Origin: Aegilops tauschii subsp. strangulata
Lineage: Eukaryota; Streptophyta; Magnoliopsida; Poales; Poaceae
NCBI RefSeq assembly: GCF_002575655.3
Contig: NC_053038.3
Coordinates: 144,228,885 to 144,292,884, forward strand
DNA length: 64,000 bases
Reading direction: 5' to 3'
The first letter of the stretch is position 1. Every line of letters starts with the position of its first letter. Shown piece after piece: positions 10,720 through 20,250 of the stretch. The position numbers were made by a program, and so were the translations under genes. The notes under the pieces were generated by a model that saw nothing but the letters and a program-made list of their open reading frames with translations, did no database searches and was not told the origin of the DNA.

Positions 10720-11542
10720 GCAAAGACAACAGGTCCCCCAACGCATATTCGGGGGCTACATTTTTACCTATATGATAAGCTTGCCTGTGAATGTATTATT
10801 TCATTCATTCGCCCTGCACTGGGTCCGGTCAGCCGGTCCGGGGGCTCGCCGCCTTGACCTGAGTTGGCACCACCCGCAGTCGGCCAAGTAGTGTGCCGAC
10901 ATCTAAGCCCTCTCTTGCCTGAAGCCACAGCTCGCAGAGCGACTGGCTGGCTGGCAAGAGCTAAAGGCAAGAAATGATGTCCACACGGAAAAGGACTAAG
11001 GAAGAACGCCAGCATACGCCAAGCCGGCTCCTCGCCTCACCCGTCCAACCGGTCGGCTTCTCGCTTGACTAGCTACGCTCTAGACGGCTGAAGTAGCTTG
11101 TCTATCCTAAATGGCCAAGTCCCTGACCCAGCCATAGACCGCAGAGCGGCTGTCCAGCTGCCAAAGGAAGGCGACAAAGGGGAAAAGCCAAATAGAGCAA
11201 AAGAAAAAACAAGCTAGAACCTGGCAAGAGCACAAGCATGTGTGAAATTAAATTATTTACATAGCAAAGGCCCGTGGCAGCATTCAACACAGTTTGAATT
11301 ACACCCCTAGTGGGTGGAACTGCACAAATTTAACTTGTTTCTCAAAGGCATAAAGACAGGAAAAAAACTTGAAGATAAGTGGCCGCCTAGGCCAGGGGCG
11401 CTGCAGGCGGCATGGACAGGACGACAGAGGTAGAGGCGCCGGCTAGTGCAGCATCCGACTGGCGGGTCTTGACTTGGTTGGCCTCGGCAGCAGTCGACGC
11501 GGGCTCCCTCGGCTCGCTGGTCAAGGCCCGATCAGGCTGAGG
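10720..11542 (+). other. Gypsy 1 spacer between pol and the antisense ORF
   Basis: It begins just after the pol stop with 'gggggct'-rich sequence and GC-rich segments. Short ORFs here have no recognisable content. It would be the 3' untranslated part of both the pol transcript and the antisense transcript that converge here. Confidence 0.55.
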
Positions 11543-12193
11543 CTAGCCGGTCGCTCCGTTGTTCGGTGCGACCTCCTTGCCTTCCTCGTCTTCATCATCC
11601 GCCGAGTCCTCCCCCTCCTCCGGGTTTAGCCCGAACCAGGAAGGCGGTACCTCGGCGCCTTCGTCGTCCCGCTCCGGGATAAAGACGCTGGTGTCGGCGT
11701 ACTCGGCAAGGGTCGCCGCGCGCTTGACGAGTTCGTCGCGCACCGCATCCAGCTCGGGCCCGGCCACCTGCCGGAAAGTGGCCAGCTGCGCTAGCCTCAG
11801 GTCTGGATACCAGGCCTTGCCAAACTCTAGTGCAGTGCTGGTGCCCGCTCAAGCTGCGGCGCCATTCCAGGCCTCGAACCACTCGACCGCCACCTCCAGC
11901 CAGTCGACAGTCTGACTGGGAGTGCGAGGGACCTAAGCATCCGGCTAGAGCCCCGCTAGAACCTGCGCCCCCGCGCGCTAAAGACGGTGGAGCAGACGGT
12001 GCGCTGGCTCAAGGCACATCTTGATGGCCAAGAGTTGCTCGCCAAGATTCCGGGGCGCATTCGGCGGAATGTCCACACCCGTCCTCCTCCGCTGTTTGCA
12101 CAGCGCCTCGATGGCCTGGCAGACGGCAACAGAGCGACCTGGAAGAAATTATGTCCAATAGAAGACAAAAAGTTCAGAAGCCAGCCTCCTGCA
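11543..12193 (-). pseudogene. Antisense ORF of Gypsy 1: C-terminal exon
   Basis: On the minus strand, conserved-looking sequence runs from about 12143 down to a stop at 11543. It reads 'AIEALCKQRRTGVDIPP', 'NLGEQLLAIKMCLEPAHRLL', 'FEAWNGAAA', 'PDLRLAQLATFRQVAGPEL' and an acidic tail 'ADDEDEEGKEVAPNNGATG'. It contains scattered stops. A CAG splice-acceptor-like site at about 12143 precedes the exon, and the upstream intron holds CACTA 1. Antisense ORFs between pol and the 3' LTR are known from Tat-lineage Gypsy elements; many are annotated as 'putative gypsy-type transposon' (Pfam Transposase_28). Function is unknown. Confidence 0.7.
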
Positions 12194-12490
12194 CACTAGT
12201 AGAAAAGAGGGATTTGGTTCAGGCCGGGTCAGCCCATTAGTCCCGGTTCGGTCCAGAACCGGGACCACTGGGGGCACTGGTCCCGGTTCGTGAGGCCAGG
12301 GGCCTGCCGGGCCTCGTGGGGGCATTGGTCCTGGTTCGTCTGGCCCCTTTGGTCCCGGTTGGTGGGATGAACCGAGACAAATGGGCCTCGCTCCTGGCCC
12401 ACCACCATTGGTCCCGGTTGGTGGCTTGAACCGGGACCACAGGCTGCCCTTTAGTCCCGGTTCATGCCACAAACCGGGACCAATGAGGTG
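12194..12490. repeat. CACTA 1 left terminal and subterminal hairpin region
   Basis: It begins CACTAGTAGAAAA. At least four imperfect hairpins follow, each built from TAGTCCCGGTT or GGTCCCGGTT facing AACCGGGAC. In En/Spm-type elements subterminal repeats are bound by the accessory TNPA protein; that role here is inferred. Confidence 0.9.
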
Positions 12491-12500
12491 CCTATATATA
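12491..12500 (+). promoter_or_regulatory. TATA box of the CACTA 1 transposase gene
   Basis: CCTATATATA follows directly after the last subterminal hairpin. Transcription would start near 12525. A long leader containing the small ORF at 13124 and at least one intron would precede the TNPD start at 13499. Confidence 0.7.
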
Positions 12501-13123
12501 CCCATCACCCGCGAGCAAAGCACTCCAGTGCTCTGTTTTTCTCTAGCCGGCGAGGGGAGGGCTTTGTGGTGCTCTAGCTCACCTCCTATGCAAATGAGGT
12601 GTTCGATGAAATGCCCGAGCCACACTAGTTAAGCTTTCTCCTCTCGAAGCTTGACCCCAAAGCTCCATTTTCCTCGAGATTTGTCTAGGTTTAGCGCCCC
12701 GTCACGTCCCATTCCCGTCTTCACCGCCATCACTCGCCCGCGCCGATCTCGTCGCCGGCACCACCGTGGTGAGCCTCTTGTTCTTATCTTCTTTCTGAAA
12801 GAAAAAAATTCTTACTTTAGATAGATACTTGTCTAATTTTCTTACTATTGTATTGCTTGTTATTATATAGTGCGATGGTTTTGGTATCCGCCCCCGTCGG
12901 CCCTCATCCTGTCTATGATTCGGATGTGGTATATATTATCTTTATAACTATTGGTTCATTTATTGTTTATGAAAATTATGCCGACCAACGTGACATAGAT
13001 TTTATTTATCTAGGAGGTATGTGAACCGGAAATTCCAACCGACCCTATTGTCGAGAGGTTAAATTTAGTTGAAGAAGAAAACAATTTCTTGAAGTAAAAA
13101 ATAAAAAAATTGAGGAGGAGAAG
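12501..13123 (+). other. CACTA 1 transposase leader region
   Basis: There is no long ORF. It has a GC-rich leader (12640-12780), a splice-donor-like GTGAGC near 12768, and then AT-rich intron-like sequence. A degenerate coding stretch at about 13023-13123 ('PEIPTDPIVERLNLVEEENNFLK', in part) leads into the small ORF at 13124, but a stop and a one-base shift separate them. Confidence 0.5.
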
Positions 13124-13318
13124 ATGATATTGGAGTTGCATGTTGCGGATGTCGTCGATGATCACAAGATCAAGATGGATGCAATGCGCTTGAAGATTAG
13201 AAAGATTAGAAAATATGCCATTCATACCGAGGCTTGGTATCATTATGCCGTTGGATCAATTGTTACCTTGGTTGCGATTATGATCGCATTTGTTTTCGCA
13301 TTGAAATGTTTTACATAG
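13124..13318 (+). CDS. Small CACTA-encoded ORF: basic coiled coil plus one membrane segment
   Basis: A 64-residue ORF starting at ATG 13124. Residues 1-35 are charged and heptad-like ('VVDDHKIKMDAMRLKIRKI'). Residues about 42-62 form one hydrophobic segment ('YAVGSIVTLVAIMIAFVFAL') that would span a membrane. The upstream sequence looks like an N-terminal extension (Glu-rich coiled coil) cut off by a stop and a one-base shift, so the ancestral protein was probably around 100 residues. It lies between the transposase promoter and the TNPD start, on the same strand. I do not recognise a domain. It could be a leader peptide, an accessory protein or a former exon of TNPD. Confidence 0.5.
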   Translation: MILELHVADVVDDHKIKMDAMRLKIRKIRKYAIHTEAWYHYAVGSIVTLVAIMIAFVFALKCFT

Positions 13319-13498
13319 TTTCAATGTATGGTTTAATTAATTAGATGCTCTGGAGAGATATATGTTGTTAGATGAGAACTATGTATGTACTTTGGTTTTA
13401 ATGTGATAATGAACTTCTATGAATTTGGTCACTTAATTATCTATTCATGATGTTCTGTAATGGTTTTTGACACACTTAATTATATATAATGCACGCAG

Positions 13499-16400
13499 AT
13501 GAACCGGCAATGGATGTACGGTGACAGACACACCTCCGAGTACATTAAGGGTGTGCATGATTTTCTCGAAGTGGCTGAGGCAAACAAGCAGAATGGTTTT
13601 ATGGGTTGTCCATGCCCTAAATGTGGGAATACGAAGTCTTACTCTGACCGGAAAATCACACCCACCTGCTTTACAAGGGTTTCATGCCACACTATAATGT
13701 TTGGACGAGGCATAGAGAAATAGGGGTTATGATGGAAGACGGCGAAGCAGAAGAGGACGATGACAACTATGTGCCCCCTGAATATGGTGATGCTGCAACG
13801 GGGGAAGCTGCTAAAGATCAAGAGGAACCAGACGATGTGCCCAATGATGCTGCAACGGGGGAAGCTGCTGAAGATCAAGAGGAACCAGTGCCCGATGATG
13901 ATGATCTCCGCCGGGTCATTGTCGATGCAAGGACGCAATGCGAAAGTCAAAAGGAGAATCTAAAGTTCGATCGCATGTTAGAGGATCACAAAAAAAGGGT
14001 GGTACCGCATTTGCGAAGATGGCAACACAAAGCTCGGTACCGTACTGGAATTGCTGCAGTGGAAGGCAGAGAATGCTGTGCATGACAAAGGATTTGAGAA
14101 GCTATTGAAAATATTGAAGAAGAAGCTTCCAAAGGATAACGAATTCCCCGAAAGTACATACGCAGCAAAGAAGGTCATATGCCCTCTAGGATTAGAGGTG
14201 CAGAAGATACATGCATACCCTAATGACTGCATCCTCTACCGCGGTGCGTACAAGGATCTGAACGCATGCCCGGTATGCGGTGCATTGCAGTATAAGATCA
14301 GACGAGATGACCCTGGTGATGTTGACGGCGAGCCCCCTAGGAAGAGGGTTCCAGCGAAGGTGATGTGGTATGCTCCTATAATACCACGGTTGAAACGTCT
14401 GTTCAGAAACGAAGAGCATGCCAAGTTGATGCGGTGGCACAGTGAGGACCGTAAGAAAGACGGGAAGTTGAGAGCACCCGCTGATGGGTCGCAGTGGAGA
14501 AAAATCGAGAGAAAGTACTGGGCTGAGTTTGCAGCTGACCCAAGGAACGTATGGTTTGGTTTAAGCGCGGATGGCATTAATCCTTTCAGGGAGCAGAGCA
14601 GCAATCACAGCACCTGGCCCGTGACTCTATGTATGTATAACCTTCCTCCTTGGATGTGTATGAAGCGGAAGTTCATTATGATGCCAGTTCTCATCCAAGG
14701 CCCTAAGCAACCCGGCAACGACATTAATGTGTACCTAAGGCCATTAGTTGAAGAACTTTTAGAGCCGTGGAATGGAAATGGTGTACGTACGTGGGATGAG
14801 CACAAACAGGAGGAATTTAACCTGCACGCGTTGCTGTTGGAAACCATCAACGATTGGCCCGCTCTCAGTAACCTTTCAGGACAGACAAACAAGGGATACC
14901 ACGCATGCACGCACTGTTTAGATGACACTGAAAGTATATACCTGGACAAATGCAGGAAGAATGTGTACCTGGGGCATCGCCGATTTCTTCCGACCAACCA
15001 TCAATGTCGAAAGAAAGGCAAGCATTTCAAAGGAGAGGCAGATCACCGGAAGAAGCCCGCCATGCGTACCGGTGATCACGTACTTGCTATGGTCAATAAT
15101 TTACACGTAATCTTTGGAAAGGGTCCCGGCGGACTAGCTGTTCCGAATGACGCTGAGGGACACGCACCCATGTGGAAGAAGAAATCTATATTTTGGGACC
15201 TACCCTACTGGAAAGACCTAGAGGTCCGCTCTTCAATCGACATGATGCACGTGATGAAGAACCTTTGCTTGAACCTGCTAGGCTTCTTGGGCGTGTATGG
15301 GAAGAAAAAAGATACACCGGAGGCACGGGAGGACCTCCAACGTTTGCACGAAAAAGACGGCATGCCTCCGAAGCAGTATGAAGGTCCTGCCAGCTACGCT
15401 CTTACGAAAGAAGAGGAAGAAATCTTCTTTGAATGCCTGCTCAGTATGAAGGTCCCGACTGGCTTCTCGTCGAATACAAAGGGAATAATAAATATGCCAG
15501 AGAAAAAGTTCTAGAACCTAAAGTCTCATGACTGCCACGTGATTATGACGCAACTGCTTCCGGTTGCATTGAGGGGGCTTCTACCGGAAAATGTCCGATT
15601 AGCCATTGTGAAGCTATGTGCATTCCTCAATGCAATATCTCAAAAGGTGATCGATCCAGAAATCATACCAAGGCTAAGGAGTGATGTGGCGCAATGTGTT
15701 GTCAGTTTCGAGCTGGTGTTCCCACCATCCTTCTTCAATATCATGACACACGTCCTAGTTCATGTAGTCGACGAGATTGTCATTCTGGGGCCCGTATTTC
15801 TACACAATATGTTCCCCTTTGAGAGGTTCATGGGAGTCCTAAAGAAATATGCTCGTAATTGCGCTAGGCCAGAAGGAAGCATCTCCATGGGCCATCAAAC
15901 AGAGGATGTCATTGTGTTTTGTGTTGACTTCATTCCTGGCCTTAAGAAGATAGGTCTCCCTAAATCGCGGTATGAGGGGAGACTGACTGGAAAAGGCGCG
16001 CTAGGAGCGGACTCAATAATATGCAGGGATGGGCATTCTTGGTCTCAAGCACACTACACAGTTCTATAGAACTCTACCTTGGTGACCCCGTATGTCGATG
16101 AGCACAAGAACAGTCTGCGCTCCAAACACCCGGAGCAGTGCGACGACTGGATTACATGTGAACACATCAGGACTTTCAGCAGTTGGTTGGAAACACGTCT
16201 CAGAGGTGACAACACTGTTTGTGATGAGCTATACTCGTTGTCCAGGGGACCATCTTTGACGGTATTGACATACAAAGGATACAAGATAAATGGGAATACA
16301 TTTTACATGATCGCCCAAGATCAAAAGAGCACCAACAAAAACAACGGTGTCCGCTTTGATGAAGCAACCGAGAGGGGAAAGGACACATATTATGGTTACA

Positions 16401-16879
16401 TAGTGGACATATAGGAACTTGACTATGGACATGATTTTAAGGTCCCTTTGTTTAAGTGCAAATGGGTCAATCTGTCAGGAGGCGGGGTACAGGTAGACCA
16501 ACAGTACGGAATGACAACAGTGGATCTAAAAAATCTTGGGTACACTGACGAACCGTTCGTCCTACCTAATGATGTGGAACAGGTTATCTATGTGAAGGAC
16601 ATGTCTACCAAACCGAGAAAAAGAAAAGATAAGGAAGTGAGTACATCATACGATGAGCCAAAGTGCCACATAGTTCTTTCAGGAAAAAGGGACATCGTGG
16701 GAGTGGAGGGCAAGACAGACATGTATGAAGATTATAAAAAGTTTCATGAAATTCCTCCCTCCAAAGTCAAGGCTGACCCAAGCTTCCTGATAAACGATGA
16801 AGATTATCCATGGTTACGGCGCCATAAGCAAATGACAAAAGCGAAAAAAAGTGAAGACTTTCTCCCGCAACTATTATGA
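13499..16879 (+). pseudogene. TNPD-type CACTA transposase (TNP2 family)
   Basis: The start ATG at 13499 follows a CAG acceptor-like site. Domain order: a transposase-associated zinc-binding region at 13499-13720 ('MNRQWMYGDRHTSEYIKGV', 'CPCPKCGN'); an acidic segment with a 57-bp tandem duplication (13789-13902); the TNP2/Transposase_21 core from about 14100 ('PLGLEVQKIHAYPNDCILYRG', 'NACPVCG', 'WFGLSADGINPF', 'HACTHC'); a DUF4218-like region at 15530-15900 ('HVLVHVVDEIVILGPV', 'FPFERFMGVLKKYARN'); and a DUF4216-like region at 16250-16600 ('YYGYIVDI', 'LFKCKWV'). Two frameshifts occur, near 13660 and in an A-run at about 13990. From 14051 to 16879 the frame is continuous with three stops, all TAG (15512, 16067, 16412), which fit Gln or Trp codons. 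It would cut the element's ends in the nucleus. Confidence 0.93.
13789..13902 (+). repeat. 57-bp tandem duplication in TNPD
   Basis: Two units start at 13789 and 13846. Each encodes 19 residues of the type 'DAATGEAA.DQEEP'. The in-frame length means the duplication kept the transposase frame. Confidence 0.9.
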
Positions 16880-16885
16880 TGATAC

Positions 16886-17785
16886 CATGCCAACTTTGTA
16901 ACAGATGAGTATGATACCATTGTCCGTTTTGTACACGAAGTGCATCCAGTTTTTGCCGTAACCCTCTCAACTTTCTTGCACATGCTATGTGGATGAAATG
17001 ATGATACCATGCCAACTTTCAACCTTTTCAGAGTTCATTTGAAATGATTTTCAATTTCAGGATCTTATAGCTCAAAATAATCAATAAATGCATGAAAAAT
17101 AAGAAATGAAGTCAGAATGGGTTGAAAATTGATGATGTGGCTTTGAATGGTGCATTTTGAACACACAAAAAGTCAGGAGTTCAAATAAGTTTTAAAAAAT
17201 GAAATCCCTTTGTAACAGACGAGTTTCTGTACGAAATCCTGATACTTCGAAAGAGATTGTCCGTTTTGTACACGAAGTGCATCCAGTTTTTGCCGTAACC
17301 CTCTCAACTTTCTTGCACATGCTATGTGGATGAAATGATGATACCATGCCAACTTTCAACCTTTTCAGAGTTCATTGAAATGCTTTTCAATTTCAGGGTC
17401 TTATAGCTCAAAATATTCAATAAATGCATGAAAAATAAGAAATGAAGTCAGAAAGGGTTGAAAATTGATGATGTGGCTTTGAATGGTGCATTTTGAACAC
17501 ACAAAAAGTCAGGAGTTCAAATAAGTTTTAAAAAACGAAATCCCTTTGTAACAGACGAGTTTCCGTATGAAATCCTGATACTTCGAAAGAGATTTTCCGT
17601 TTTGTACATGAAGTGCATACAGTTTTTGCCGTAACCCTCTCAACTTTCTTGCACATGCTATGTGGATGAAATGATGATACCAAGCCAACTTTTAACCTTT
17701 TCAGAGTTCATTTGAAATGCTTTTCAATTTTAGGGTCTTATAGCTCAAAATAATCAGTAAATGCATGAAAAATGGTGCATGAAAA
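16886..17785. repeat. 337-bp satellite-like tandem array in CACTA 1
   Basis: About 2.7 copies of a 336-337 bp unit. The marker GTCCGTTTTG occurs at 16922 and 17259, with a one-base variant near 17595. Units are over 90% alike by eye. The array begins right after the TNPD stop and has no ORF of interest. Confidence 0.92.
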
Positions 17786-18227
17786 ATAACAAATAAAATA
17801 AATAAGTAATTAGACACAAAATAATATAAACTTTAATAAAATATATAAGTACAAACAAAATAAAATAAACTTTAATAACATAAATAAAATTTATGAAACT
17901 AAAATTATCGAAGTATTTTCTGTTCAAAACATTATAAGCAACCTCTAGTATTATTGAAACTAAAATTATATAAAATTGATGCAACTAAAATTATCGAAGT
18001 ATTTTCTGTTCAAAATCATTGAAAGCAAAAAGAATTTTCATAAAGAACTTTTTTGTTAGAAACTTTAATAGCAAAAAGAATTATCATAGAGTAAAATAAA
18101 TAAGTAATTAGAAACAAAATAAAATAAAATAAAATAAATAATTTATTTGTTAGTAGAAACAAAACAAAATAAATAAAGCAAAAAAGAAAACAAAAAACAG
18201 GCAAAAAATAAAAAATATGCCACCTAC
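17786..18227. other. AT-rich low-complexity segment of CACTA 1
   Basis: Repeated AAATAAAATAAATAAG-like words and poly-A stretches lie between the satellite array and the internal promoter region. I see no gene. Confidence 0.7.
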
Positions 18228-18720
18228 TGGGCCACCACGGCCTGAATACGACTAGAAACCCATCGATGGGCCAGGATTCAGGCCCACAGAAGGCCCAGTA
18301 GGCCCATCAGGCATAGCAGTGACAATTAGGCCCGTAAGCCTGCAATGGAGAGGAGCTCGAGAGGGGAGCGGCAGTGGGGCTTATAAACCACTGCGCGCCC
18401 CTCTCAACTAGCGAGGTGGGACTAAACTTTCGACGCGGGCGCAGCAGCACAAGGCCTTTGGTCCCGGTTGATGGCACCAACCGGGACTAAAGGGTGCATT
18501 GGTACCGGTTGGTGGCACTAACCAGTAGCAATGCCCCCCCTTTAGTCCCGGTTGGTGCCACCAACCGGGACCAAAGGCCGCCGCTTCCCGCCCTTTGGGC
18601 TGCTGAAAAGAGGCCTTTGGTCCCGGTTGGTGGCACCAACCGGGACTAAAGGGTGTCTTTGGTCCCGGTTGCAGTTATGAACCGGGACCAAAGGCCTGGG
18701 TATATAAGTAGCACTTAGGA
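18228..18720 (+). promoter_or_regulatory. Internal promoter region of CACTA 1's second gene
   Basis: Five TGGGCC/GGCCCA motifs lie at 18228, 18267, 18281, 18292 and 18301. Five hairpins of GGTCCCGGTT/AACCGGGACC follow between about 18455 and 18694, like those at the element's ends. TATATAAGTA is at 18701. The layout (hairpins, then TATA) repeats that of the left end, so the second gene appears to have its own promoter. TGGGCY site II elements are known as TCP-factor targets in plant promoters; use here is inferred. Confidence 0.75.
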
Positions 18721-19200
18721 AAATTTGACGAACTCATCGCCCGTTGCCCCAACGACGCCGAGCACATCGACGCCCCCAGGCTGCCCAGATCGACGCCGTC
18801 TGCTGCCCCGACGCCGCCCGCCGCCAAGACGCCGTCCGCGCGCCCCCGTCGTCGCCCCTGCCCCGTCGTCGCCAGGCTGCCCCGACGCCGCCCGCCGCCC
18901 CCGCCAACGCCATCGTCGTCACCCGCGCCCGTCGTCGCGGTCACTGCGGGGAAGCACCACGCCGGCTCCCGCGACCCGTTCATCCCCGAGGCCGTTCGTC
19001 CGCCGCCGCACCGATTCCGGCTGGCGACCTCGACCCCTCCCCGCGCTGTGAGCCCCTGCCTCCTCCCCTATCCTTCTCATTGTCGTGCCCGCACGCCATC
19101 CGTAAGCGCGCGCCACCGCCAACCATCGTCGCCGTCGCCGACCACCGGCCTATTTTTCAATTTTTTTGTTGCGATGTATGTATGTTCACTATATAATGCT
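18721..19200 (+). other. GC-rich leader of CACTA 1's second gene
   Basis: A CCGCCG/CGACGCC-rich stretch with overlapping ORFs in several frames, none recognisable. Its position just after the TATA box suggests an untranslated leader, followed by an intron starting around 19045 (GTGAGC). Confidence 0.55.
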
Positions 19201-19490
19201 CTGTATATGCTGTATAATGCTCGTTTTTGCATTTTTTTGTTACCAAGAAAAAGGTCTATTTTTTGGTGATAGGTATGTTCATATGCTCATTAATATTTAA
19301 GAAATTGTTCATATGCTCATTTAAGAAAATGTTCATATGTAACATTTAAGAAAAAAAGTAAATGTATGTATGTTCATATGCAAAGAATTATTTTTGGATG
19401 AAATGAGATGAGATGAGATGTGTTTTCTGTTGGAGAAGAAAAGAGGAAGAAGGAAGAAGGAAGAAGAAGGAAAAGAGGGTCGAGGGGGGG

Positions 19491-20002
19491 TCGATATACC
19501 CCCTCCCCGATAACATTTTTTCCATCTATATATGCAAAAGTTACATTTTTAGACAAGTTTTATATATCTAGCAAGGAAAGGAAGAAGAAGAAAAAGAATG
19601 AGAGGAAAAAATAAATAAGAAGAGGAAGAAAGGTGAAAAAGAGGAGAAATAAATAAGAAGAAGAAAAAATAAAAAAAAGAAGAGGAGAAGAAGAAAGGAA
19701 TAGAGGAGATGAAGAAAAAATAGAATATTCTATTTTCTCTTCTTCTCCTCTATTCCTTTCTTCTTCTCCTCTTTTTTCTTCTTCTTTTTTTCTTCAATCT
19801 TCTCCTCTATTAATATCTTCTTCTCCTCTTTTTATTTCTTCTTCGTCTTCTTATTTTTTATCGGATATGTCGTTGTCGATATACCCCGTGTCCCGATAAC
19901 TTCAACACGAGGGGGGGGGGCTTCGACCTACCCCCTCCTCGATAACATTATTTTCCCATGTATGTATGTCGTCGTTGTCGATATAACCCCCTCCCGGATA
20001 AC
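19491..20002 (+). repeat. Four copies of a 24-base TCGATATACC...GATAAC word
   Basis: Copies start at 19491, 19876, 19923 and 19978. Each has TCGA, a C-run and GATAAC. They flank the inverted repeat at 19560-19865 on both sides. Confidence 0.75.
19560..19865. repeat. Long purine/pyrimidine inverted repeat
   Basis: The left arm is GAAGAAGAA-type purine sequence and the right arm its near-perfect complement, centred on TAGAATATTCTA (axis at 19726/19727). The inner 50 bases of each arm pair almost completely; pairing weakens outward over about 130-150 bases. It lies in the intron-like leader of the second CACTA 1 gene. Confidence 0.88.
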
Positions 20003-20250
20003 TTCGACCGTGATAACTTATACCACGGGAGCACCCCCCGGCCCTCTCGCTCGACCAAAACTCTTGAAGACACCCAAACCCTAGAAAAGAAATGATGTCG
20101 GTCTCCTACCCCCTCCCGCCGCGCCCCTACCCTTGAAGCGTTGCCGAGGCCACCCCGAACCCGGAATAAGCTAGGTCTACGTTTGCACTAATATATCCAG
20201 TGTTGTCATGTTTGTGTAATAATTGCCATTTTGTAATATTTGCAGAAACA

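Noticed and set aside
18734..19196. Arg/Pro/Ala-rich protein genes after the internal TATA box
   Set aside because: Overlapping frames in several directions, composition driven by GC-rich sequence; more likely an untranslated leader.
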